This document shows positions 1-5,985 of a DNA stretch of 6,536 nt, one piece after another (position 1 is the first letter of the stretch; each line of letters opens with the position of its first letter). The stretch is from Gemmatimonadota bacterium (GTDB lineage Bacteria > Gemmatimonadota > Gemmatimonadetes > Gemmatimonadales > Gemmatimonadaceae): contig PLMM01000117.1 in the NCBI GenBank assembly GCA_003142495.1, positions 1-6,536 on the forward strand, read 5' to 3'. A program made the translations under genes and the position numbers. The notes under the pieces were generated by a model. The model was not told the DNA's origin. It was given only the letters and a program-made list of their open reading frames with translations, and searched no databases.

Positions 1-1
1 C

Positions 2-1396
2 GCGCTCGTCGTCATGCCGACTGGCAGCGGGAAGTCGCTCGTTTATCAGCTTCCCGCCCTGATGCTCCCGGGGCTCACTGTCATCGTGAGCCCGCTGATC
101 GCCCTCATGAAGGACCAGCAGGACAAGCTGGCCGCGCACGGCGTCGACGCGCTGGCCATGCACTCGCATCTCTCCGCGGCCGAGTCGCGCGACACGCAGC
201 AGCGAATGGAAGACCTCTCGAGCGAGATTCTCTATCTCACCCCCGAGCGCTTCAAGGATCGCGACTTCTTCGAGAAGCTGCTCACGCGCAAGGTCACCCT
301 CTTTGTCGTTGACGAGGCGCACTGCGTGAGCCAGTGGGGACACGACTTCCGCCCCGACTATCTCGTGCTCGGCTCGATCGCCAAGCGGCTCGGCGGCCCG
401 CCGATTCTCGCGCTCACGGCCACCGCCACCGACACCGTGCGCAAGGACATCGCGTGTCAGCTCGGCATGCGCGATCCGCACATCACGATTACCGGCTTCG
501 CGCGCCCCAACCTCCGCTTCGAGGTGTGTCGCACGGTGAATCCGCAGGTGAAGGACGCGGAGCTCGAGCGCATCCTCGAAAATACGCCGGGAAGTTGCAT
601 CATCTACGTCGCGACGATCAAGGAAGCGGAACGGCTGTACGAGGCGTTTCGAGAGAGGCATTCCATCGGCATGTATCACGGGAAGATGCCCGCCGCGGAT
701 CGCAAGCGAATGCAGGATGCGTTCATGGCGGACGAGATCGTCGCGATCATCGCGACGAATGCCTTCGGCCTAGGCATCGACAAGCACGATCTGCGCTTCA
801 TCGTGCACTACCATTTCCCGGGATCGATCGAGGCGTACTATCAGGAGGCCGGCCGCGCGGGGCGCGACGGCGAGCCGGCGACGTGCACGCTGCTCTATCG
901 CGTCGAGGATCGCCGCATCCAGTCGTACTTCCTCGGCGGCAAGTATCCCGAAGTGCAGGAGGCCGCGCGCGTCGCGCTCGTGCTCGAGACGTATCCGATG
1001 CTCCTGCCGGTCGCGCTGACGGAGCTCGCGAATCGCGCGGACGTTCCGGCGCGCAAGGCACGCATCTCGCTGATTTTGCTCAAGCGGCACGGGCTCGTGC
1101 GCGAGCATCGCGGCGGAAGCTGGGAGCGTCTCGCCGATCATCTCACCGCCGTGGATCTGAGCGCCGATCTGCACTCGTACGAGGAGCGTCGCGAGCGCGA
1201 CCACCGTGCGCTCGAGACGATGATCGACTACGCGCAAACGGCGCGCTGCCGCACGCGCTTCATCCTCGAGTACTTCGGCGAAGACGTGGAGCCCGACTGG
1301 CGCTGCCACAACTGCGACGCGTGCGACGCGATCGACGCGTGGAGCGATGTCACACCGGCGAGCGAGCGGGGGCGCCTCGCTACTCGGGAGGCGTAG
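2..1396 (+). CDS. recQ: RecQ-family ATP-dependent DNA helicase, 5' truncated by window edge
   Basis: Superfamily 2 3'-5' DNA helicase of the RecQ family, which unwinds DNA with ATP during recombination and fork repair. The frame is open to the left edge (A-L-V-V before the ATG at 14), so that ATG is internal and the N-terminus is missing. Counting from that Met: Walker A TGSGKS at 3-8, DEAH box at 100-103 within DEAHCVSQWGHDFRPDY, motif III LTATAT at 134-139, motif V/VI ATNAFGLGID at 247-256 and YQEAGRAGRDG at 276-286. A RecQ zinc site follows: Cys412, then C431-x2-C434-x2-C437, with YFGE between. Between helicase core and zinc site lie about 125 residues, against about 55 in E. coli RecQ as I recall it. 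The extra part (about 318-378) looks like a winged helix. The protein ends about 20 residues after the last Cys, so no C-terminal RQC winged helix or HRDC domain is present. The 3' end overlaps the convergent DCC gene by 17 bases. Confidence 0.94.
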   Translation, partial: ALVVMPTGSGKSLVYQLPALMLPGLTVIVSPLIALMKDQQDKLAAHGVDALAMHSHLSAAESRDTQQRMEDLSSEILYLTPERFKDRDFFEKLLTRKVTLFVVDEAHCVSQWGHDFRPDYLVLGSIAKRLGGPPILALTATATDTVRKDIACQLGMRDPHITITGFARPNLRFEVCRTVNPQVKDAELERILENTPGSCIIYVATIKEAERLYEAFRERHSIGMYHGKMPAADRKRMQDAFMADEIVAIIATNAFGLGIDKHDLRFIVHYHFPGSIEAYYQEAGRAGRDGEPATCTLLYRVEDRRIQSYFLGGKYPEVQEAARVALVLETYPMLLPVALTELANRADVPARKARISLILLKRHGLVREHRGGSWERLADHLTAVDLSADLHSYEERRERDHRALETMIDYAQTARCRTRFILEYFGEDVEPDWRCHNCDACDAIDAWSDVTPASERGRLATREA

Positions 1397-1844
1397 CCAG
1401 CAGTGGCGGCTCCGCTGTCTTTGGCACGACGGCGCAGTGCTCGCCGCATCCGAAGCGATAGCGATTGCGCGCGAAGATTCGATAGCCCTTGTCCGCGAGC
1501 GCGCCGAACGATGGAAGGCCCCAGAGCCAGCCGAGCAGCCAGCCGAAGGGAAGAATCGACAGCAACTGGCGCGCGGCGGCTGCGCCGCTCCATGTTCGCC
1601 CGTCCGCCGCGATCACGTACATCGATTCGTCGAGCGCCTCGCGCGAGATCCACGGGAAGCGTGTCGTCACGGTATCGTTCTGTGACGCGATCGCCTGAAT
1701 CACGTGGCGGCTGTCCCACCTCTGCACGCGGCGCACGAGACGGCTGCACACGTTGCACGATCCATCGTACACGAGCGTCCACGGACGGCCACCCGATTCG
1801 GGTCCCGCGCGTCTTGCGTCCGCCGTTCGCTTCGTCGTAGGCAT
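1380..1844 (-). CDS. Thiol-disulfide oxidoreductase-like protein, DCC (DUF393) family
   Basis: A 154-residue protein of the DCC/DUF393 family, related to thioredoxin-like oxidoreductases; its substrate is unknown. The family signature is clear: LVYDGSCNVCS near the N-terminus puts the D-x-x-C-x-x-C motif at Asp27, Cys30 and Cys33. Further family marks are W-S-G-A-A-A at about 85-90, the aromatic stretch LPFGWLLGWLWGLP at 98-111, and the C-terminal ARNRYRFG at 125-132. The C-terminus carries Cys133 and Cys137 (C-G-E-H-C); many relatives, as I remember them, keep only one Cys here, so a second redox pair or a metal site is possible. The ATG at 1844 is chosen because a strong ribosome binding site precedes it and the family homology begins about 20 residues in. 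The same frame stays open far upstream, but that part is antisense to the channel gene. It converges on recQ and diverges from the channel gene. Confidence 0.88.
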   Translation of the reverse strand: MPTTKRTADARRAGPESGGRPWTLVYDGSCNVCSRLVRRVQRWDSRHVIQAIASQNDTVTTRFPWISREALDESMYVIAADGRTWSGAAAARQLLSILPFGWLLGWLWGLPSFGALADKGYRIFARNRYRFGCGEHCAVVPKTAEPPLLATPPE

Positions 1845-1871
1845 CTCGCTCCTCTCTACACTCAAGTTACC
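1845..1871. promoter_or_regulatory. 27-base divergent intergenic gap between DCC and MscS-type genes
   Basis: Only 27 bases separate the ATG of the minus-strand DCC gene from the GTG of the plus-strand channel gene. The gap holds the DCC ribosome binding site and little else. No convincing -35/-10 pair was found for either direction, and it is too short for two ordinary promoters with leaders. Promoters must therefore lie inside the opposite coding sequences, or one transcript is leaderless. This is inference from spacing. Confidence 0.35.
1849..1857 (-). promoter_or_regulatory. Ribosome binding site of the DCC-family gene
   Basis: Read on the minus strand this is AGAGAGGAG, ending 4 bases before the ATG at 1844-1842. 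It is the best Shine-Dalgarno match seen at any start in this window. It fixes the DCC start and rules out the much longer open frame upstream. Confidence 0.7.
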
Positions 1872-2915
1872 GTGCAAGAGCTCCAATCGAACACCCCGAC
1901 GGCCTGGATTACTGCCCTTGTCACCTTTGCGGCGGTTTTTTCGGCGTTCTTCCTGCTCAAGTCCTTCGTCGCGCGCCGCGCGAAGAAGAGCGTCGTGCCG
2001 CCGTCGCACCTGCAGGCGCTGTACAGGGATCTCGTCAAGCGCACGCGCCTGTACTTCATCATCGTCACGGCGCTGTGGGCGGCGTCGCTGGCGCTCACGC
2101 TGAGCGCGCACCACGAGCACATCTGGAACCTCGTGGTGATGGTCGGCGTACTGCTCCAGGCGGGCGGATGGGCCGGTGGCCTCGTGCTCTTCTGGTCGGA
2201 CCGAATCGCCGAGCATCGCGCGGCGGACGCGGGCACGCGGATGACGATCAAGGTCGTCGCAATCGCGGCGCGCGTGCTGCTCTGGCTGATCGTGCTCCTC
2301 GTGATCCTCGACAATCTCGGGATCAACATTACCGCGCTGGTCACGGGGCTTGGCATCGGTGGTATCGCCATCGCGCTCGCGGTGCAGAACATCCTCGGCG
2401 ATCTCTTCGCGGCGCTGTCGATCGTGCTCGACAAGCCCTTCGTCGTCGGCGACGCGATCAGCGTCGGCGATGCGTCGGGGGCCGTCGAGCACATCGGGCT
2501 CAAATCGACGCGTCTGCGCAGCGACTCGGGTGAGCTCATCATCATCTCGAATGGCGATCTGCTCAAGAGCCGTATTCGGAACTTCCGCGGCCAGGAGAAG
2601 CGTCTCGTCATCCTCAAGCTCGGGATCGCGTACGGAACGCCGCCGGAGAAGCTCGCGCGCGTCCCCGAGATCATTCGCGCTGCGGCGGAGAAGGAAAAGA
2701 GTGTGAAGTTCGATCGCTCGAACTTCACGACGTTCGGAATGTTCGCGCTCGTGACCGAGTCGGTGTACTCTGTTTACAAGTCGACCTATGGCGAATACAT
2801 GAACGCGCAGCAGCGGATCAATCTCGAGATCTACAAACAGCTGAGCGCCGAAGAGATCGAGATCGCACATCAGCCAGCGGCGGTGACATCGTCGCCGGGC
2901 GACGTGGTGAAGTGA
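1872..2915 (+). CDS. MscS-family mechanosensitive ion channel
   Basis: A 347-residue inner-membrane protein of the small-conductance mechanosensitive channel family, which releases solutes when membrane tension rises after osmotic downshock. Hydrophobic segments are seen at about 11-32, 61-79, 84-108 and 126-148, followed by the pore helix at about 152-187. The pore region carries the family signature: G-L-G-I-G-G-I-A-I-A-L-A (159-170), V-Q-N-I-L-G-D-L (171-178), then D-K-P-F-x-x-G-D (187-194). A soluble MscS beta domain follows (N-G-D-L-L at 227-231, R-x-R-N-F at 234-238), then an alpha/beta domain ending in Y-M-N-A-Q-Q-R-I-N-L (309-318). The start is GTG at 1872: homology-like sequence begins there, and earlier in-frame codons would run into the DCC gene. 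No Shine-Dalgarno is visible before it, so leaderless or weak initiation is possible. The tail after 330 is low in conservation. It heads a likely four-gene plus-strand operon. Confidence 0.92.
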   Translation: MQELQSNTPTAWITALVTFAAVFSAFFLLKSFVARRAKKSVVPPSHLQALYRDLVKRTRLYFIIVTALWAASLALTLSAHHEHIWNLVVMVGVLLQAGGWAGGLVLFWSDRIAEHRAADAGTRMTIKVVAIAARVLLWLIVLLVILDNLGINITALVTGLGIGGIAIALAVQNILGDLFAALSIVLDKPFVVGDAISVGDASGAVEHIGLKSTRLRSDSGELIIISNGDLLKSRIRNFRGQEKRLVILKLGIAYGTPPEKLARVPEIIRAAAEKEKSVKFDRSNFTTFGMFALVTESVYSVYKSTYGEYMNAQQRINLEIYKQLSAEEIEIAHQPAAVTSSPGDVVK

Positions 2916-2966
2916 CGAGGGCGTGCTCCTTGCACGGAACGGACGCATGATGGCACCACTGCAATC

Positions 2967-2971
2967 GAAGG
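2967..2971 (+). promoter_or_regulatory. Ribosome binding site supporting the ATG at 2980
   Basis: GAAGG lies 8 bases before the ATG at 2980. It favours this start for the outer-membrane protein over the ATG codons at 2947 and 2950 and the GTG at 2923, which have weaker upstream sequence. Confidence 0.45.
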
Positions 2972-2979
2972 CGAGCGTG

Positions 2980-3555
2980 ATGCGCCTCACTGTCGCCTGC
3001 GTCGCGGCGCTGCTCGCCCTCGCGCCACGTGCCCGCGCGCAGGACACAGAGGAGCACGCGCACCTCGGCGTCGACCGGCTCGGGAGCTTCCTGAGCTGGG
3101 CGTGGACGGATCACGGCAAGCAGGGGCACGAGTTCGGTGCCGATCTCGACATCGGCTCGATCTTCTCGCCGCGCTTTCGGCTGGCGGTGGGGCTCAACTA
3201 CTTCAAGGCGGACATCGACCGCCGCGATCATCTGGGCGACCCCGTTGGTGGCACCTTCCACGACTTCAGCGTGCACGCCGAGGCGAGCTACGAGCTGGTG
3301 CGGATAGGCAGGCTCGGTCCGTACGTGGGCGCGGGGGTGGGTGTGCACTGGCGCGGCAGCAGCATCGACAATGACATCGACAACACGGCGCGTTTGTACA
3401 AGGGCGCGGTGGTGGGCGGCGACTTCTTCGGCGGTACGACGTTCGCGCTAACGACCTCGCGGCGGTTTTCGCTGTACGCGGAGGCACGGCGGGTCGAGGC
3501 GCAGCACGTGGAGCGCACGCTCGCGCGCATCGGCATCATCATCCGGTTCCGATAG
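2980..3555 (+). CDS. Secreted outer-membrane beta-barrel-like protein
   Basis: A 191-residue protein with a classical Sec signal peptide: MRLTVACVAALLALAPRARA, with likely signal peptidase I cleavage after A-R-A at residue 20, before Q-D. The mature part is rich in Gly, aromatic and charged residues in alternating polar/nonpolar runs, as in small 8-stranded barrels. Probable strands lie at about 49-59, 64-75, 92-106, 113-124, 142-158, 162-172 and 179-190. The last strand ends in I-I-I-R-F-R, with an aromatic residue close to the C-terminus. The recurring G-x-G pattern (Y-V-G-A-G-V-G-V-H-W) recalls OmpW/OmpA-like 'outer membrane beta-barrel' families, but no specific family or ligand can be named. 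Start choice rests on a ribosome binding site and on the short N-terminal region of the signal peptide; starts at 2947 or 2950 would add 11 or 10 residues. It lies 64 bases after the channel gene and 3 bases before the hydrolase gene, so it is probably co-transcribed. Confidence 0.8.
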   Translation: MRLTVACVAALLALAPRARAQDTEEHAHLGVDRLGSFLSWAWTDHGKQGHEFGADLDIGSIFSPRFRLAVGLNYFKADIDRRDHLGDPVGGTFHDFSVHAEASYELVRIGRLGPYVGAGVGVHWRGSSIDNDIDNTARLYKGAVVGGDFFGGTTFALTTSRRFSLYAEARRVEAQHVERTLARIGIIIRFR

Positions 3556-3558
3556 CTC

Positions 3559-4224
3559 ATGGGCGCGCAAATGAGCGAGCAGGAGGTGACGTTCCCCTGC
3601 GGCGACGCGACGCTCGCGGGCGTGCTCGCGATTCCCGCGAACGCGAAGGCGATCGTGGTGTTCGCGCATGGGAGCGGGAGCAATCACCGCAGCTCGCGCA
3701 ACGCCGATACGGCGCGACAGCTGTATGACGCGGGCTTCGCGTCGCTGCGCGCGGATCTGCTCACGAGTGAAGAGGCGGAGCTGAACGAGCGCACGGGCCA
3801 GTATCGCTTCGACGTCGCGATGCTCTCGGAGCGCGTGCTTGCGGCCTCGATGTTCGTGGGAACGGTGCCCGCGGCGCAGATGCTGCCGCTCGCGTATTTC
3901 GGCGCGAGTACCGGTGCCGCGGCGGCGCTCACAGCCGCGTGCAAGCGTCGGGACGTCTACGCGATCGTCTCGCGCGGCGGGCGCCCCGATCTCGCGATGG
4001 ACTGTCTCCCCCACGTGAAGGCCGCGACGCTCCTCATCGTCGGCGGCGCCGACGTGCCGATCATCCCGCTCACCGAGGAGGCGCTCGCGCGCCTCGGCGG
4101 CGAGAAGGATATCGCGATCGTGGAGAACGCGACGCATCTCTTCGCGGAGCCGGGAACACTCGAGATCGTGGGGCGTCTCACGATCGATTGGCTGACGCGG
4201 CATCTCCCGAAGGCGGCCGGCTAG
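3559..4224 (+). CDS. Alpha/beta hydrolase, dienelactone hydrolase-like
   Basis: A 221-residue cytoplasmic alpha/beta-hydrolase-fold protein with no signal peptide. Visible elements in order: strand and oxyanion region F-A-H-G-S-G-S-N (35-42), nucleophile elbow G-A-S-T-G (115-119) with Ser117, V-S-R-G-G-R-P-D (137-144), probable acid Asp165 in V-G-G-A-D (161-165), and probable catalytic His193 in A-T-H-L-F-A-E-P-G (191-199). From memory, the R-G-G-R-P-D and H-L-F-x-E-P-G-x-L-E segments are typical of the hydrolase domain that is fused to COG1926 phosphoribosyltransferases in some bacteria. The next gene here is exactly such a phosphoribosyltransferase. The substrate is unknown. ATG 3559 follows the upstream stop by 3 bases, and an in-frame ATG at 3571 is an alternative; neither has a clear Shine-Dalgarno, which suggests translational coupling. 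Confidence 0.87.
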   Translation: MGAQMSEQEVTFPCGDATLAGVLAIPANAKAIVVFAHGSGSNHRSSRNADTARQLYDAGFASLRADLLTSEEAELNERTGQYRFDVAMLSERVLAASMFVGTVPAAQMLPLAYFGASTGAAAALTAACKRRDVYAIVSRGGRPDLAMDCLPHVKAATLLIVGGADVPIIPLTEEALARLGGEKDIAIVENATHLFAEPGTLEIVGRLTIDWLTRHLPKAAG

Positions 4225-4227
4225 CTC

Positions 4228-4881
4228 GTGCTCTTCCGCGATCGGGCAGAGGCGGGAAGGTTTCTCGGTCGCGAGCTGCTCGACGCGATGCCGGAGCTCA
4301 CGAGCGAGCCGGTGACCGTGCTCGCGATTCCGCGCGGCGGCGTGGCGGTTGCCGCGCCGATCGCCGCGCTGCTCGGAGCGCCGCTCGATGTGTTCGTCGC
4401 GCGCAAGCTCGGCGCGCCGGGGCAGGAGGAGCTCGGCATAGGCGCCGTGGCCGCGGATGGCACGCGCGTGCTCGACGATGATCTGGTGCGCATGCTGCGC
4501 GTCACCGACTCCTACATCGACAAGATCACCAAGCGCGAGATCGCCGAGGCCAAGCGACGGCTCGTGCTCTTTCGCGGTGCGCGCGCGCCCGCGCCGATCA
4601 GCGGACGCAGCGTGATCCTCGTCGACGACGGGCTCGCGACGGGCGGCACCGCGCGCGCGGCGCTCACGGTGCTGCGCGCCGAGCGCCCTGCGCGACTGAT
4701 CTTCGCGGCGCCGGTGGCGAGCATGGATGGCGCCGAGTCGATCACGGCGATGGGCATCGCCACCGTGTTCTCCGCCGTTCCCAAGCACTTTCACGGCGTG
4801 GGCGAGTGGTACGAGGCGTTCGTCCAGGTGAGCGACGACGAGGTGCTCGCGATGCTCGCGAAGGCGAACGCGCCGGCATAG
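4228..4881 (+). CDS. Predicted phosphoribosyltransferase (COG1926 type)
   Basis: A 217-residue type I phosphoribosyltransferase-fold protein. The PRPP-binding loop is clear at 129-141: V-I-L-V-D-D-G-L-A-T-G-G-T, with the acidic pair at Asp133-134. Other COG1926-like marks are I-P-R-G-G-V (34-39), V-A-R-K-L-G-A-P-G (57-65), E-L-G-I-G-A-V-A (68-75), and F-x-A-V-x-x-H-F-x-x-V-G-x-W-Y (181-195). The base or other acceptor is unknown, and the protein may not be a nucleotide-salvage enzyme. The GTG at 4228 is chosen because it lies 3 bases after the hydrolase stop and L-F-R-D-R-x-x-A-G is the usual N-terminus of this family. No good Shine-Dalgarno is seen. It is the last gene of the plus-strand run and meets aguA tail-to-tail with 6 bases between. 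Some actinobacteria carry this domain fused ahead of a hydrolase like the one just upstream. Confidence 0.9.
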   Translation: MLFRDRAEAGRFLGRELLDAMPELTSEPVTVLAIPRGGVAVAAPIAALLGAPLDVFVARKLGAPGQEELGIGAVAADGTRVLDDDLVRMLRVTDSYIDKITKREIAEAKRRLVLFRGARAPAPISGRSVILVDDGLATGGTARAALTVLRAERPARLIFAAPVASMDGAESITAMGIATVFSAVPKHFHGVGEWYEAFVQVSDDEVLAMLAKANAPA

Positions 4882-4887
4882 ATAACT

Positions 4888-5985
4888 CTACCGCGACGCC
4901 GGCTGCTGCTGCGTGAGACAGTGCAGCGTTCCCAGCCCCCACACGAGATCCACCGCGTGAATCCCGACTATTTCCCGCGCAGGGAATAATTCGGCGATCG
5001 TGTTCAGCGCCGCGCGATCGTTGCGGTCGTTGAACGTCGGCACCAGCACCACGCCGTTCGCGATGTAGAAGTTCGCGTAGCTCGCCGGCAGCCGCTCGCC
5101 GTGCATCGTCACCGGGCGCGGGAAGGGGAGGCGCACTACCCGCAGCCCGCCCGGCCACGTTTTCGCCGCGAGCTCGAGCCGCTGCACGTTGTCCATCGAG
5201 CGCTCGTGATTCTCGTCCGCGGGATCATCCTCCACGGCGAGCACGATCGTGCGCGCGTCCGTGAAGCGCGCGATGTCGTCGACGTGGCCGTGCGTGTCGT
5301 CGCCCACGCACCCCTCGCCCAACCAGATCGTGCGCGTGATGCCGAGATAGTGTTCGAAGGCGCGCTCGTAGTCGGCGCGGCCGAGCCCCGGATTGCGAAT
5401 CTGCTTGTCGGAGAGCAGCCACTCCTCAGTCACCAGCAGCGCGCCCGCGCCGTTCGTCTCGATGCCGCCGCCCTCGAGCACGAGCCGCGCGCCGTCATCC
5501 GGCCGCAGCGCCTCCTCGCGCGCGCGCCCCGACAGCTCCGCCACCGACATCCCGATCATCTCGTCGCGCGCGAAGTTATCGTACTTCGCCCAGCCGTTGA
5601 ACTTCCAGCTCACCCAGTGCACCGTGCCGTTCGGCGCCATCACGGCCGTGGGCGCGGAGTCGCGAAGCCACACGCGATCGGTGCCCACCTCGTGAAGTCC
5701 GACGCGCGAGAGATTCACCCCGTGCGCAACGAGCGCGTCGCGCGCCTCATCCATCACCGTCTCATCGTTACACAGCACCTCGACGTGCTCGTGCCTGCTG
5801 AGCACGCGCACGATCTCCGCGTACACCCACGGAATCGGCTCGAACTTTCCAGGCCAGTCGGGCTGATGATGCGGCCACCCGATCCACGTCGCCGCGTGCG
5901 CCTCCCACTCGGCCGGCATCCGCTGCGCGGGAAAGTGTACGCCGTCATCGCGACGCGCGTACACCGAATTCTCCGGTTCACTCAC
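4888..5985 (-). CDS. aguA: Agmatine deiminase (agmatine iminohydrolase)
   Basis: A 365-residue protein of the agmatine deiminase / bacterial peptidylarginine deiminase family, close to the usual family length. It hydrolyses agmatine to N-carbamoylputrescine and ammonia in the cytoplasm. Conserved elements in order: R-M-P-A-E-W-E-x-H (22-30), W-L-R-D-S-A-P (106-112), E-G-G-G-I-E-T-N-G (171-179), G-D-D-T-H-G-H-V-D-D (228-237) with probable catalytic His234, and near the C-terminus G-L-G-T-L-H-C-L-T-Q-Q (350-360) with probable nucleophile Cys356. The start is GTG at 5985, overlapping the TGA of aguB as GTGA; the motif R-M-P-A-E-W then sits about 20 residues in, as is common. ATG 5919 is an alternative but would begin at the conserved motif itself. 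The pairing with aguB favours agmatine over peptidyl-arginine as substrate, and no signal peptide is present. Confidence 0.91.
   Translation of the reverse strand: MSEPENSVYARRDDGVHFPAQRMPAEWEAHAATWIGWPHHQPDWPGKFEPIPWVYAEIVRVLSRHEHVEVLCNDETVMDEARDALVAHGVNLSRVGLHEVGTDRVWLRDSAPTAVMAPNGTVHWVSWKFNGWAKYDNFARDEMIGMSVAELSGRAREEALRPDDGARLVLEGGGIETNGAGALLVTEEWLLSDKQIRNPGLGRADYERAFEHYLGITRTIWLGEGCVGDDTHGHVDDIARFTDARTIVLAVEDDPADENHERSMDNVQRLELAAKTWPGGLRVVRLPFPRPVTMHGERLPASYANFYIANGVVLVPTFNDRNDRAALNTIAELFPAREIVGIHAVDLVWGLGTLHCLTQQQPASR

Noticed and set aside
334..1461. 375-codon plus-strand frame overlapping recQ
   Set aside because: It is Arg/Ala/His-rich with no motif, whereas the recQ frame holds all helicase motifs and the zinc site.
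2922..2936. Small hairpin CGTGC-TCCTT-GCACG after the channel gene
   Set aside because: The stem is only 5 bp and no T-run follows, so it is not credible as a terminator; such repeats are common by chance in GC-rich DNA.
1845..3047. Long minus-strand open frame continuing the DCC gene upstream, antisense to the channel gene
   Set aside because: It has the Arg/Asp/Glu/His-rich composition of a shadow frame, lies opposite a clear MscS protein, and the DCC start has its own strong ribosome binding site.
3448..4794. 448-codon minus-strand open frame opposite the hydrolase and phosphoribosyltransferase genes
   Set aside because: Its translation is low-complexity Arg/Glu/His-rich with no motif, while the plus strand encodes two recognisable enzymes with intact active-site motifs.
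4872..4903. GCCGGC on both sides of the convergent phosphoribosyltransferase/aguA junction, a possible two-way terminator
   Set aside because: The stem is only 6 bp with a 20-base loop and no T-run on either strand, and GCCGGC is itself a frequent palindrome.
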